Source of the DNA: JBCCVH01 sp942492555 | GTDB taxonomy: Bacteria; Bacteroidota; Bacteroidia; Cytophagales; Amoebophilaceae | NCBI GenBank assembly: GCA_942492555.1 | Contig: CALOEX010000004.1 | Coordinates: 58,342-122,341 of the forward strand | DNA length: 64,000 nucleotides | Reading direction: 5' to 3' | Shown here: positions 1 through 9,720 of the stretch, in pieces | How the letters are laid out: each line of letters begins with the position of its first letter | Numbering within the stretch: position 1 is the stretch's first letter | The notes under the pieces: model-generated | Told to the model about the DNA's origin: nothing | The model's input: the letters and a program-made list of their open reading frames with translations, nothing else | Databases searched by the model: none | Program-made: the position numbers and the translations under genes

Positions 1-474
1 GATACACACCTTATACCAGATCAAACAGTTAGCAAATATGCCTTTAGAAAAGCAAACCAACTCATTCGCAACAAACGTATCATTACAAATCCAGGTGATA
101 CACAGTTCAAAAAAAATGAAGTGGTACTACCCTTTCAACTAGAAGCAGAAAACAAAGCCATTAAAGACAGTGGTTTCAAACCAGCAGAATCTAGACCCGT
201 GAAACCAGCTATTGGAAAATTCAAAGTACAAGGTATCACCTCTTCAGCCGTAAGTGGTGACAGCTTCTTAGCAGCCATGTCATTTCAAGAAACCATCAAA
301 GTCATCGTTCGCTCCTCCATTGCAGGAAAAATCGACAAACTACGTGGTATCAAAGAAAATATCATTGCTTGTAAACCATTCCCCGCAGGTACAGGTATGA
401 AGCAATACAACAACTTACGTGTTACTGCCAAAGAAGTAGAAAAAGCCTTGGTTGAACAAAACGATAAGAGTTAG
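1..474 (+). CDS. rpoC: DNA-directed RNA polymerase beta' subunit, C-terminal end (5' partial)
   Basis: The reading frame is open from the first base and ends at TAG (472-474), so only about 157 C-terminal residues of the largest catalytic RNA polymerase subunit are present. The segment LRGIKENIIACKPFPAGTG corresponds to the conserved RpoC C-terminal motif LRGLKENVIxGxLIPAGTG, and the preceding SFLAAMSFQETIKV matches the usual SFISAASFQETTKV. The opening stretch (VSKYAFRKANQLI) resembles the Bacteroidetes form of this region. A GTG at 121 could be mistaken for a start, but the homology begins upstream of it. A second stop, TAA, follows immediately. Confidence 0.95.
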   Translation, partial: DTHLIPDQTVSKYAFRKANQLIRNKRIITNPGDTQFKKNEVVLPFQLEAENKAIKDSGFKPAESRPVKPAIGKFKVQGITSSAVSGDSFLAAMSFQETIKVIVRSSIAGKIDKLRGIKENIIACKPFPAGTGMKQYNNLRVTAKEVEKALVEQNDKS

Positions 475-548
475 TAACCTTGTATACATTGTTTAGTCCA
501 TCATGCGTCAATAAACCTATTTATACAATAAATTAGTTTTTCAAAAAA

Positions 549-1955
549 ATGGCACATGCTAATATCCCACAGACAAAACCCTACAAATTAGCCCTACATA
601 TTTTTCGTAGAGACTTTCGTTTAAAAGATAACACAGGTTTAATACATGCTCTACAACAAGCAGAAAAAGTGATTCCCTGCTTTATTTTTGATCCGCGTCA
701 AATCGAAGAAAACCCCTATAAATCCAACCATGCCATTACTTTCATGATACATTCATTATGTGACCTTATCGATCAACTTATAGCCAAAGGAGGTAAATTA
801 TATCTTTTTTACGGCATTGCACACGAAGTTGTTACCAACATCATACAAAAAATACCTATAGACCTAGTAACCTACAACAAAGATTACACTCCTTTCTCCC
901 AGCTACGAGATCAATACATTCAAAACACCTGTCAAACATACAACATAGATTGCCATGCATCCTCAGACATCCTCTTAAATGAACCAGAAACCATCCATAA
1001 AAAAGATGGTTCCCCCTATACAGTTTTCACTCCCTTTTTTAACCATGCCAGCATGTTTCACATTGCAACACCACACATCAACCAATCAACAAATTACTAT
1101 AATGAACCACTAGAAAACGATAAAGGCAAAACATTATTACATGAAATGCTACCACCTCCCAACAAACACATAGCACTACAAGGAGGAAGAAAAGAAGCTA
1201 AAAAACTCCTACACCAAATCATTTCCAATCATACAACATGCTGTGACATACCCAGACTTCATGGAACATCACACCTCTCTGCACATCATAAATTTGGCAC
1301 AATTTCCATCCGAGAGACCTACCACGCACTTAAAAACATAGATCATACCCACTATGCACCCGTGCGACAGTTGTATTGGCGTGATTTTTTTGTCCACATC
1401 GCTTATCATTTTCCCCATATATGGCATGGTCCTTTTCATAAAAAATACATCCAGATTCCTTGGAGCAATCATGTAGATCTATTTGAAAAATGGTGTCATG
1501 GAGAAACAGGATTTCCAATTATAGATGCAGGCATGAAAGAATTAAATACAACAGGGTACATCCACAATCGCATACGCATGATTACCGCTTCCTTTTTAGT
1601 AAAACATCTTCATATAAATTGGCAGTGGGGAGAACATTATTTTGCACAACAATTAATCGATTACGATCCTGCTGTCAATAATGGAAACTGGCAGTGGGTA
1701 GCTTCCACAGGATGTGATGCACAACCTTATTTTCGCATTTTTAACCCTTGGTTACAACAGGCTAAATTTGACCCCCAATGCACTTATATAAAAAAATGGC
1801 TTCCTCAACTATACAGTTTTTCACCTAAGCAACTACATAATCTATACAAAGTACCTCTGTTGACAAAAACGTACCCAAAACCCATTGTAGACCATGCAAC
1901 AGCCGTGAACCATACAAAAAAAATATATCAAATTATCCGAAATATCCAAGACTAG
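549..1955 (+). CDS. phr: Deoxyribodipyrimidine photolyase (class I cryptochrome/photolyase family)
   Basis: The 468-residue length fits class I photolyases, which use FAD and blue light to split cyclobutane pyrimidine dimers. The N-terminal antenna domain starts with HIFRRDFRLKDNTGL. The C-terminal FAD domain has QLYWRDFF, then GFPIIDAGMKELNTTGYIHN and the tail NGNWQWVASTGCDAQPYFRIFNP, which are hallmark FAD and lesion-binding segments. The start ATG at 549 follows rpoC by about 75 bases with no obvious terminator between. A light-driven repair enzyme in a presumed intracellular bacterium is mildly surprising. Choosing between CPD photolyase and a cryptochrome-like role would need closer comparison, but the full motif set favours an active photolyase. 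Confidence 0.92.
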   Translation: MAHANIPQTKPYKLALHIFRRDFRLKDNTGLIHALQQAEKVIPCFIFDPRQIEENPYKSNHAITFMIHSLCDLIDQLIAKGGKLYLFYGIAHEVVTNIIQKIPIDLVTYNKDYTPFSQLRDQYIQNTCQTYNIDCHASSDILLNEPETIHKKDGSPYTVFTPFFNHASMFHIATPHINQSTNYYNEPLENDKGKTLLHEMLPPPNKHIALQGGRKEAKKLLHQIISNHTTCCDIPRLHGTSHLSAHHKFGTISIRETYHALKNIDHTHYAPVRQLYWRDFFVHIAYHFPHIWHGPFHKKYIQIPWSNHVDLFEKWCHGETGFPIIDAGMKELNTTGYIHNRIRMITASFLVKHLHINWQWGEHYFAQQLIDYDPAVNNGNWQWVASTGCDAQPYFRIFNPWLQQAKFDPQCTYIKKWLPQLYSFSPKQLHNLYKVPLLTKTYPKPIVDHATAVNHTKKIYQIIRNIQD

Positions 1956-2097
1956 GAAAATAAAGAACACCCTAATTTTCAAAAAATTACCATAGTTCAA
2001 ACATGTTATGTACATTTGTGTCAGCATATCATATAGATACAATCATCTATTGTATACTCTTGAGTTTTTGTAAAATTTTTGTTTTAAAAAGATACAT

Positions 2098-5061
2098 ATG
2101 TTTAAATATTGCAATAAAAAAAGTTTTAAAAACTTTGCATTCCTACTTTCGCTTATTCTTTTTATTACTTTCAATAACATGGCTATTATTGAAGCAAAAG
2201 ATAGTAACCAAAACGAAATCACAGAACTAAAGATCTTAAAGGAAAGAGCTAAAAAGATAGTAGACGACATAAAACACTTCTTAATCAAGTCACAAAATAG
2301 TATAGAAGAAGAAACAAAAAACAACCTTGAAGCAATTCAAAAAGCACTTGAAGTCGCAATAAAGGACCAGAACATAACACCGAAAAAACTCAAAGCGATA
2401 CTGCAAAGAGCTTCGGATGTAAGAATCCAAGCTATCGCAGACTACGTAAAAATATACACTTTACTCCCTTATATGAGTGAAGAGACATATCAAGATCAAA
2501 ATAATAAAACAAAGTTGCAAGAAATACTGCAAGAACTAGCCGTTGCTATTGGTACAGGCGATGAAGCATTGTTGAGCGCAGTAAAAAAAGATATTTCCAA
2601 AATTTATCAAGAAAATTTAGAAGCTCGAAAAAAAAGCATTTTAATAGAAACAGTACATGATTATATAAACACAATAGACCGGTTCTTAAGCCAAGAAGGG
2701 ATAGATGAGGCTCAAAAAACAACATTGCAAGAAGCAAAAAAAGCATTACAAAATAGCAAAGAAGCTACACAAAGTGTACAAGAAGAAGAGGTAGAAGAGG
2801 CCTTCTTAGTTATGCAAAAAGGATTCGCAAATGAGTTATTAAAAGAAATGGATAAAATCATTTTATCTGAATCTGATCAAGTAATACTCAAAGAAATAAA
2901 AGAATCCTTAACAGCAGCAATAAAAATACAAAAACCCTCTTGGTTTTATTCTACCCCCCTCCCGGTATCCCCATCAGGTTTAGCAAATCTAAACAAAAAA
3001 GCTATTGCAGCATGTTCTGACTTTTACAATAATCAAACAACACAAGAAAAAAATCCAAAACGTGCAATAATGGAAAAAATATTTCCGAGGGACTCCAATA
3101 AAATGCCTTCTGAATTAGCAAAATTAGAACGTTGTTATAAAAAGATCGATCATATCAAAGAACTTACATTGCTAGCTGTAGAAAATAGCGTTGATGATGC
3201 TTTAGAGTCTATACATAATATTGAATACTATAGCTATATTTCTGATACAATACAAAAAAAGATAGAAAGTACCAAGCAAGGAATCTTAAATTCTTGGTAT
3301 ATCTTTGAATCAAACCAGACTTTAAAAAAATCAAGAAACAATCTAGAAAAAAAAGTAAAAGAAACGAATGAAGCATATGTAGCAATCGTCCTGATGATAG
3401 CTGACGAGGTAGCAAACCAAGCACAAACTGATTCAAAAAATAATACAAAACTACAAATAGCAGGGGAAAAAATAACATCTATTTTAAACCAACTTGAAAA
3501 ACTAACTGATAAGAAACTCTTAAATCAGCTCTTAAATAGAATAGATGAGGCTTATGTACGTATTTTATCTTGCCATATTGCAAAAGAAGAAACAACTTCA
3601 GCAGACCTAGAACTTTTCCAAACAGAATTGTGTACCGTGAAAAAAAGGATAGAAGCAAAAAAACAAAACATGTCTTACACAGATGAATCATACCGTGATC
3701 AATTGCCATATATTGAAGATGTAAAGGCACAAAGAGAGATTACGGAGGCAGATGAAATAATTCTAAACATGAAGGAAATAAATAGTAGGAAATATAGCAA
3801 AGAAACAACGTACGAAAAATTGTACTTAAAACAGCTAATAAGAGCTATCAATAAATGCTTTTCTGAACAAACAGCACATAATCTCTCAAACCTTAGCAAG
3901 GTAAAGGCAAAAATGCTAGTAGTCCTTAATAAAAAACGCTTAGAAGAAGCTAAGAGTATCATTGAAACACTAAAAAAACATCCACAAAAAAAATATAAAC
4001 TTTCGATGACACTATCTCTCCTAGAATCTAAAACAGAAGAGTATAAAGAATCCGTACAACAAAAACAATCTCAAGAGGTATCCTCCTCAAAAATATTTGA
4101 CATAAAGAAGACATGGAAAAATAGGGCGATTACTTATTCTTCTCCAGAATCAGAAGAATCACAGCTCTTAAAAGAGATCAATGAACTAGTAAAAGATCTA
4201 TATCGCTCGTTGCATAAAAATGACTTTGAGATCACCATACTAGAAAAAGCAATCAAGAAGATGCAAAAAAATAGTGCTGAGAAACTCATAATCCGTAAGA
4301 TTGAATTTTTGATCGAAACTATAAAATATATGCCAAACACTGCTAACTTTAAAACTGTGCAAAATCAACTTAAAGAAGAACTAGCTAGCTACAAAAAAGA
4401 TAAAACTCCCCAAGCATACCAATCCATGGTTAAGCAATTGCAAAATACAGAAAAAACATTGTTTAAGTTCCAACAACCACAAAAAAAATTCGTAAATCCA
4501 GCAAATTTGTCCCCATTACAGAAGGAATGGGGTACATTGGAAGGCTCTTATCTAAAAAATCCCACGTCAGAAAACCAAACTAAATTACAACAAACATTAG
4601 ACGAAATAAATAAAATCAAGCTCGAATCATACAAATTAAAGTGGATAATGAATCAGCCTTTTAATTCTGGGTCCCAAAGTGCTTCTATGTTAGAACAAAA
4701 TCCCCAAGCAGAAAAAAACAAAAAACCAGCAAAACCCACAATCCAAAAATTCCTCAAAATAGTAGAGCCAAGTCCTATGCATAAACAACATCCCATGTCA
4801 GAAAAAAACATAGAAATAGCAGAACCCACAACCCAAAAATTCCCCAAAATAGTAGAACCAAGTTCTGTGCATAAACAACATCCCATGTCAGAAAAAGATA
4901 TAGTAACAGTAGAACCCACAACTCAGCTAGAAAAAGACACAGTACAAAAAACAAATAATGCTATTTTTGATATGGATAACCCAATGTGGATTCTTATGTT
5001 GCTATTAGGTTTCCTAAACTTGATAGTTTGGAGTCTTTACCTTTTCCGTAGGAGAAAATAA
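2098..5061 (+). CDS. Large signal-peptide, coiled-coil protein with a C-terminal membrane anchor (unknown function)
   Basis: I do not recognise this 987-residue protein. It begins with a basic, then hydrophobic leader (about residues 1-33, ending near MAIIEAKDS) typical of a Sec signal peptide. Most of the chain is Lys/Glu-rich, with long predicted helices, and poor in glycine. Near residues 880-940 there are two 30-residue tandem repeats built around PKIVEPSSVHKQHPMSEK. The last about 25 residues form one transmembrane helix (MWILMLLLGFLNLIVWSLYLF) followed by RRRK, so the bulk of the protein should lie outside the cytoplasm with a short basic cytosolic tail. It stands alone between the photolyase and the tRNA pair. 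A periplasmic structural or host-interaction role is possible but is inference. Confidence 0.8.
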   Translation: MFKYCNKKSFKNFAFLLSLILFITFNNMAIIEAKDSNQNEITELKILKERAKKIVDDIKHFLIKSQNSIEEETKNNLEAIQKALEVAIKDQNITPKKLKAILQRASDVRIQAIADYVKIYTLLPYMSEETYQDQNNKTKLQEILQELAVAIGTGDEALLSAVKKDISKIYQENLEARKKSILIETVHDYINTIDRFLSQEGIDEAQKTTLQEAKKALQNSKEATQSVQEEEVEEAFLVMQKGFANELLKEMDKIILSESDQVILKEIKESLTAAIKIQKPSWFYSTPLPVSPSGLANLNKKAIAACSDFYNNQTTQEKNPKRAIMEKIFPRDSNKMPSELAKLERCYKKIDHIKELTLLAVENSVDDALESIHNIEYYSYISDTIQKKIESTKQGILNSWYIFESNQTLKKSRNNLEKKVKETNEAYVAIVLMIADEVANQAQTDSKNNTKLQIAGEKITSILNQLEKLTDKKLLNQLLNRIDEAYVRILSCHIAKEETTSADLELFQTELCTVKKRIEAKKQNMSYTDESYRDQLPYIEDVKAQREITEADEIILNMKEINSRKYSKETTYEKLYLKQLIRAINKCFSEQTAHNLSNLSKVKAKMLVVLNKKRLEEAKSIIETLKKHPQKKYKLSMTLSLLESKTEEYKESVQQKQSQEVSSSKIFDIKKTWKNRAITYSSPESEESQLLKEINELVKDLYRSLHKNDFEITILEKAIKKMQKNSAEKLIIRKIEFLIETIKYMPNTANFKTVQNQLKEELASYKKDKTPQAYQSMVKQLQNTEKTLFKFQQPQKKFVNPANLSPLQKEWGTLEGSYLKNPTSENQTKLQQTLDEINKIKLESYKLKWIMNQPFNSGSQSASMLEQNPQAEKNKKPAKPTIQKFLKIVEPSPMHKQHPMSEKNIEIAEPTTQKFPKIVEPSSVHKQHPMSEKDIVTVEPTTQLEKDTVQKTNNAIFDMDNPMWILMLLLGFLNLIVWSLYLFRRRK
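4735..4914 (+). repeat. Two 90-bp in-frame tandem repeats in the 987-aa coiled-coil gene
   Basis: Unit 1 covers 4735-4824 and unit 2 covers 4825-4914; a third partial start follows at 4915. Both units begin CCCACAA and share the core CATAAACAACATCCCATGTC. Each encodes 30 residues, and the copies differ by scattered substitutions only. Confidence 0.9.
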
Positions 5062-5302
5062 AGCAAAAACATCCCAAAAGGCAAATGCTACATTGGTGTC
5101 ACAAAAAAATTTCCATTGGTTTATACATCTCTCTTGATCTGTGAGACTAGAAACTTAATATGCAAGCACAAAAGTGATTATAAAAAACACCTACATGAAC
5201 CCATGAGAGGAGTTACAAACGTAAAAAATTATAATTAAAAACACTCCCAAACCTTACTATGCCCATTCCAATAAAAAAAGCAATAAAATAGCATGACTTA
5301 TC

Positions 5303-5334
5303 TTTTGAAAATATAGGAATACTTGGTATATTTG
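5303..5334 (+). promoter_or_regulatory. Bacteroidetes-type promoter of the tRNA-Glu/tRNA-Pro pair
   Basis: TTTTG (5303-5307) is followed after 19 bases by TATATTTG (5327-5334). This matches the Bacteroidetes primary sigma consensus (TTTG near -33, TAnnTTTG near -7) with the expected spacing. The mature tRNA-Glu begins seven bases later. The match supports assignment of the sequence to Bacteroidota. Confidence 0.75.
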
Positions 5335-5340
5335 TGCCAT

Positions 5341-5412
5341 GGCCTGTTCGTCTAGGGGTTAGGATATCAGGTTTTCATCCTGAAGACAGGGGTTCGATTC
5401 CCCTACGGGCTA
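5341..5412 (+). tRNA. tRNA-Glu (anticodon UUC)
   Basis: The 72-nt sequence folds as a cloverleaf. The acceptor strand GGCCTGT pairs with ACGGGCT (with G-U pairs), the anticodon loop TTTTCAT sits between TCAGG and CCTGA, and the T arm is CAGGGGTTCGATTCCCCTA. The discriminator base is A and the CCA end is not encoded. A tRNA-Pro gene follows 14 bases downstream. Confidence 0.95.
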
Positions 5413-5426
5413 CTTTAAAAAATTTT

Positions 5427-5500
5427 CGGGATGTGGCGCAGTCCGGTAGCGCACTCGTCTGGGGGGCGAGAGGTCGTAGGTTCAAGTCCTGCCATCCCGA
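5427..5500 (+). tRNA. tRNA-Pro (anticodon GGG)
   Basis: The 74-nt cloverleaf has a seven-base acceptor pairing (CGGGATG with CATCCCG) and discriminator A. The anticodon loop CTGGGGG between CTCGT and GCGAG gives anticodon GGG. The T arm contains GGTTCAAGTCC. It is probably co-transcribed with the preceding tRNA-Glu. CCA is not encoded. Confidence 0.95.
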
Positions 5501-5603
5501 CGACTAATGTAGCGCGTGAACAGCGTATAGAAGTTACGTTTTATAGCATGTATTTGCATTGGTATAGTGTCGTTTTTTCATATCATATCATATCATTTTT
5601 TTT

Positions 5604-8600
5604 GTGGGACATTTTACTTTTTACAAACAGCTCGATCTTAGTGCTATTGCCGAAGATATATTAGCCTTATGGAAAAAAGAGAATACTTTTGCAAAATCAT
5701 TGGCACAAAGACAAAATGATCCTAAAGCTCATTTTTATGAAGGACCTCCAGGGGCAAATGGATTGCCAGGTATTCACCATGTTTTTTGTCGGACACTCAA
5801 AGATATTTTTTGTCGTTATAAAACAATGCGTGGGTATTTTGTAGAGCGTAAAAGTGGATGGGACACACATGGATTACCCGTTGAAATGACAGTAGAAAAT
5901 GAGCTAGGTATAACAAAAAAAGATATTGGGCATACCATTAGTATTGCCAAGTATAACCAAGAGTGCAAAAAAACAGTACTACGCTACCAAAAAGAATGGG
6001 AAAGCATCACAGAGCGCATTGGCTACTGGTTAGATTTACAAAATCCCTATGTAACCTGTGACAACCACTACATCAGTGCCGTTTGGGGAATTATCAAAGC
6101 TTTATACCAAAAAGGATATATTTATAAAGGACATAGCATTCAGCCCTTTTCACCCGTTGCAGGCACTGGTTTAAGCAATCATGAACTTAATCAACCAGGT
6201 TGTTACAAAGAAGTAAAAGACGTGAGTTTAACAGCACAGTTCGCCATTATAGATATGCCTAATACATATTTTTTAGCATGGACAACAACACCTTGGACAC
6301 TGCCTGCCAATAGTGCCTTAGCAGTAAATCCCCACTTATCCTATGTAAAAGTCAATACCTATAACCGCTACACTTTACAGCCCATTACCGTGATTTTAGC
6401 AACATCAACCCTAGAGAGATTCTTTCAAAAAGAAAAACAGCAATTCGGCATCATGATGCCTCCCAAAGACAAAAAAGAAAAAATGCCTTGGCAAATTGTA
6501 GCAAACCATACTGGTAAAGATTTTATTGGTTGTTATTACAAGCAACTCCTTCCCTATATTAAAGTGTCAGGAGACGCTTTTCGTGTTATTCCAGGAGATT
6601 TTGTAAATGCGGATGAAGGTACAGGCATTGTACACATAGCCCCAACTTTTGGTGCAGATGATGCCCATGTGGCTAAACTGCACCGTATTCCTGCTGTAAC
6701 CATTCTTGATGATATAGGACAAGAAGTACCCATCGTAGATCGGCAAGGACGTTTTGTACAAGAAATTACCGATTTTGCAGGAAGATATGTCAAAAGTGCC
6801 TATGAGCCAGATAATACTACTCATACACTATCCGTAGACACAGAAATCGCCATCCATCTCAAAAAAAGCAACCGCGCTTTTTGCGTAGAAACCTATCAGC
6901 ACAGCTATCCACACTGTTGGCGTACAGACAAACCCATTCTCTACTATCCTTTAGATGCTTGGTTTATTAAAACCACTGCATGCAAAGAAAAACTCATTGC
7001 ACGAAACCATGACATCCGTTGGCAACCCACCAGCACAGGGCAAGGACGCTTCGGTGATTGGCTAAAAAATTTAGTAGACTGGAACATAACACGAGATCGC
7101 TTTTGGGGAACCCCACTCCCCATTTGGTCCACAAAAGACCAGCAAGAAACCATTTGCATTGGCAGTATAGAACAACTTCGTCAAGAAGTAAAAAAATCAG
7201 TAGCAACCGGATACATGGAAACACCCCTACCTCAAGATTTCGACCTACACCGACCCTATGTAGACAATATCATCCTAGTCAGCTCAAAAAAAGAAAAAAT
7301 GTTTCGTGAACCAGGCGTATTTGATGTGTGGGGAGATTCAGGTGCTATGCCCTACGCACAACACGCAACCGGAGAAAAAGAAATAGATACAAGCAAACCA
7401 CCACTAGCATTCCCCGCTAACTTCATCATAGAAGGCATTGATCAAACACGTGGCTGGTTTTTTACACTACATACCCTAGCAGTTATGCTACACGATCAAG
7501 TAGCTTTTAAAAACGTACTTTCAACAGGTTTAGTACTTGATAAAAATGGGCAAAAAATGTCCAAAAGATTAGGAAACGTCATCGATCCCAACATAGTTTT
7601 AGACCAATACGGCCCCGATGTACTTCGCTGGTACATGATTGGCAATGCAGACCCTTGGGATAATTTAAAATTTGACATCACAGCCCTATCCGAAGTAAAG
7701 CGTAAATTCTTTAGCACCCTATACAATACCTATCAATTTTTTGCCCTCTACGCCAACTTAGACAACTTTACAGGCAAAGAAACCCTAGTACCCATCACGA
7801 CAAGCGACAAATGGATACTCTCCCGTTTGCAACACATCATTACAAACGTTAGCAACGCCCTAGAAAACCTAGCACCTACCCAAGCCATTCGCACCATACA
7901 AGACTTCACCATCAACGAACTAAGCAACTGGTATGTACGCCTCAATAGAAAACGCTTTTCAAAAAGACAATATAACCAAGACAAACAAAGCGCATACCAA
8001 ACACTCCATCATTGCTTAGTAACCATCACAAAACTCGCGGCTCCTATAGCACCTTTTTATATGGACCATTTATACAGGGACCTAATAAAAACAACACAAA
8101 CAAAATCTGTACACTTAGTCGATTTTCCCATTGCAGACACAACACAAACGGACCACAACTTAGAAAAAGCAATGGCACAAGCACAAACCATTTGTTCTTT
8201 AGTACACAGCCTCCGTAAAAAACACAACATCAAAGTAAGACAGCCACTACAACGCATCCTCTTACCCATAACATCCATACAAAAAAAACAGATAGAAACA
8301 GTTGTCCACCTCATTTTAAACGAAACAAATGTTAAACACCTCGAATTTATCAATGAAACACACCACATTCTATCCAAAAAAATAAAGCCAAACTACACCA
8401 AACTCGGCAAAATTCATGGCCCGAAAATCAAAGAAATACAACAAATCCTACATACATTAAACCAAAAAACAATAGCACAATTCGAAAAAGAAAAAAAAAT
8501 AACCCTTTTACTATCTGATAAAACACCTATTCATCTAACACTAGCAGATGTAATCCTAGTCACTGAAGACATTGCAGGATGGGCAGTAGCCAAAGAAAAC

Positions 8601-8915
8601 AACATCACTGTTGCCTTAGACCTACATCAAAACCAAGATCTTATACAAGAAGGCATTGCACGAGAACTAGTAAGTCGCCTACAAAACATACGTAAAAAAA
8701 AAGAACTACTCGTTGATGACAAAATCACCTTAACACTTAGCACCACAGCAGAAACATTACAAACCGCCCTCCAAAAACATCAACCATACATCATGCAAGA
8801 AGTACAAATAAAAAACATCATTTGGGAAAGCCCCTTCCATTTCAACAACCTCACCACAGCAGAATCCATCGAGTTAGATGAAGGCACAATACAAATAGCA
8901 ATATCCAAAGCATAA
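5604..8915 (+). CDS. ileS: Isoleucyl-tRNA synthetase
   Basis: This class I aminoacyl-tRNA synthetase charges tRNA-Ile. At 1103 residues it is of the long type found in Bacteroidetes, related to the eukaryote-like IleRS group. The HIGH-equivalent motif reads GIHH (near residue 56, after GPPGANGLP), and the KMSKS loop reads KMSKR at residue 651. The GWDTHGLPVE segment and the editing-domain region TTTPWTLPANSALAV are present, followed by an anticodon-binding C-terminal half. I accept the GTG at 5604 because no ATG lies in frame upstream and the N-terminus (FYKQLDLSAIAEDIL) aligns with the family start. The gene stands alone downstream of the two tRNA genes. Confidence 0.96.
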   Translation: MGHFTFYKQLDLSAIAEDILALWKKENTFAKSLAQRQNDPKAHFYEGPPGANGLPGIHHVFCRTLKDIFCRYKTMRGYFVERKSGWDTHGLPVEMTVENELGITKKDIGHTISIAKYNQECKKTVLRYQKEWESITERIGYWLDLQNPYVTCDNHYISAVWGIIKALYQKGYIYKGHSIQPFSPVAGTGLSNHELNQPGCYKEVKDVSLTAQFAIIDMPNTYFLAWTTTPWTLPANSALAVNPHLSYVKVNTYNRYTLQPITVILATSTLERFFQKEKQQFGIMMPPKDKKEKMPWQIVANHTGKDFIGCYYKQLLPYIKVSGDAFRVIPGDFVNADEGTGIVHIAPTFGADDAHVAKLHRIPAVTILDDIGQEVPIVDRQGRFVQEITDFAGRYVKSAYEPDNTTHTLSVDTEIAIHLKKSNRAFCVETYQHSYPHCWRTDKPILYYPLDAWFIKTTACKEKLIARNHDIRWQPTSTGQGRFGDWLKNLVDWNITRDRFWGTPLPIWSTKDQQETICIGSIEQLRQEVKKSVATGYMETPLPQDFDLHRPYVDNIILVSSKKEKMFREPGVFDVWGDSGAMPYAQHATGEKEIDTSKPPLAFPANFIIEGIDQTRGWFFTLHTLAVMLHDQVAFKNVLSTGLVLDKNGQKMSKRLGNVIDPNIVLDQYGPDVLRWYMIGNADPWDNLKFDITALSEVKRKFFSTLYNTYQFFALYANLDNFTGKETLVPITTSDKWILSRLQHIITNVSNALENLAPTQAIRTIQDFTINELSNWYVRLNRKRFSKRQYNQDKQSAYQTLHHCLVTITKLAAPIAPFYMDHLYRDLIKTTQTKSVHLVDFPIADTTQTDHNLEKAMAQAQTICSLVHSLRKKHNIKVRQPLQRILLPITSIQKKQIETVVHLILNETNVKHLEFINETHHILSKKIKPNYTKLGKIHGPKIKEIQQILHTLNQKTIAQFEKEKKITLLLSDKTPIHLTLADVILVTEDIAGWAVAKENNITVALDLHQNQDLIQEGIARELVSRLQNIRKKKELLVDDKITLTLSTTAETLQTALQKHQPYIMQEVQIKNIIWESPFHFNNLTTAESIELDEGTIQIAISKA

Positions 8916-9005
8916 GTCCATCAATGCCCTTTCTTCTACCCTGTAAACAGGAAATAAAAAAAAGAAAAAAACAATACATATATACATCTCTGTATCAATT
9001 CACTA

Positions 9006-9488
9006 TTATTCCTCACTACCCACTTTTCCCCCTACTTCCTTAACAAAGGAAGTCACCTTCTGTTTTTCATCTTCAAGTTTTAGGGTGAGTTCCCGTATCA
9101 TTTCTTCCAGCTGTTTCTTTTCCTTTTTGTGCTGGTGTACAATGTTATTCACCTCTGTTGCAAAAAGTTTACGCATCCTTTCAACTTTTTGTTTTTCTTC
9201 TTGCACTGATTTGGTAAGGTTTACAAAAGTGGCTTCTCTCTCTTTTATAAACTGTTGCGTAACCATTAAATCTTTTTTTGTTAACTGTAAAGCACTTTTA
9301 AGATCTATCACTTCTTGCGATATTTGTATTTTTTGCTTGTTCTCTTCTAACTGTTTTTTCATACAATTTTTAGGAGTAACATCATTACATTCTTTAAGAT
9401 CACTTTCGCTATTGATAGCACTAGCATAAAGCTGAAAACCCAGCACAAGCACACATATGTAAAAAAGTATATATTTTTGCATTTTCAT
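9006..9488 (-). CDS. Small secreted coiled-coil protein (unknown function)
   Basis: This 160-residue protein starts with MKMQKYILFYICVLVLGFQL, a clear signal peptide. The leader resembles those of the two pentapeptide-repeat proteins further downstream (MKTQK-C/R-ILFLIGIL). The mature part has several cysteines near DLKECNDVTPKNCMKK and then a long Gln/Lys/Glu-rich helix (residues about 50-150) with coiled-coil character. I do not recognise a family. It lies between ileS (convergent) and the Rpn-like gene. Export is well supported; the role is unknown. Confidence 0.7.
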   Translation of the reverse strand: MKMQKYILFYICVLVLGFQLYASAINSESDLKECNDVTPKNCMKKQLEENKQKIQISQEVIDLKSALQLTKKDLMVTQQFIKEREATFVNLTKSVQEEKQKVERMRKLFATEVNNIVHQHKKEKKQLEEMIRELTLKLEDEKQKVTSFVKEVGGKVGSEE

Positions 9489-9720
9489 GATTCAGTACAT
9501 TTGTTTAAAACAAGGCTACATATTACGAATTTTTTACAAAAAATCAAATAGATAAAAAACTAAGAGGCTTTTTTTAACGCTCTATTAAATCTTTGGAAAC
9601 AGAAGGATCTATAGTTGCTCTCTTGCGAAATCAGGTCACTTTTGTAACAAATCTATTTTTTTAAACTGTGACACAGTTTGATAACCTCACCTTTCCAAGG
9701 TGTTTTAAAGCTTCACACTT

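Noticed and set aside
8057..8377. 106-codon minus-strand frame inside ileS
   Set aside because: It lies wholly opposite well-conserved IleRS coding sequence and has no recognisable domain.
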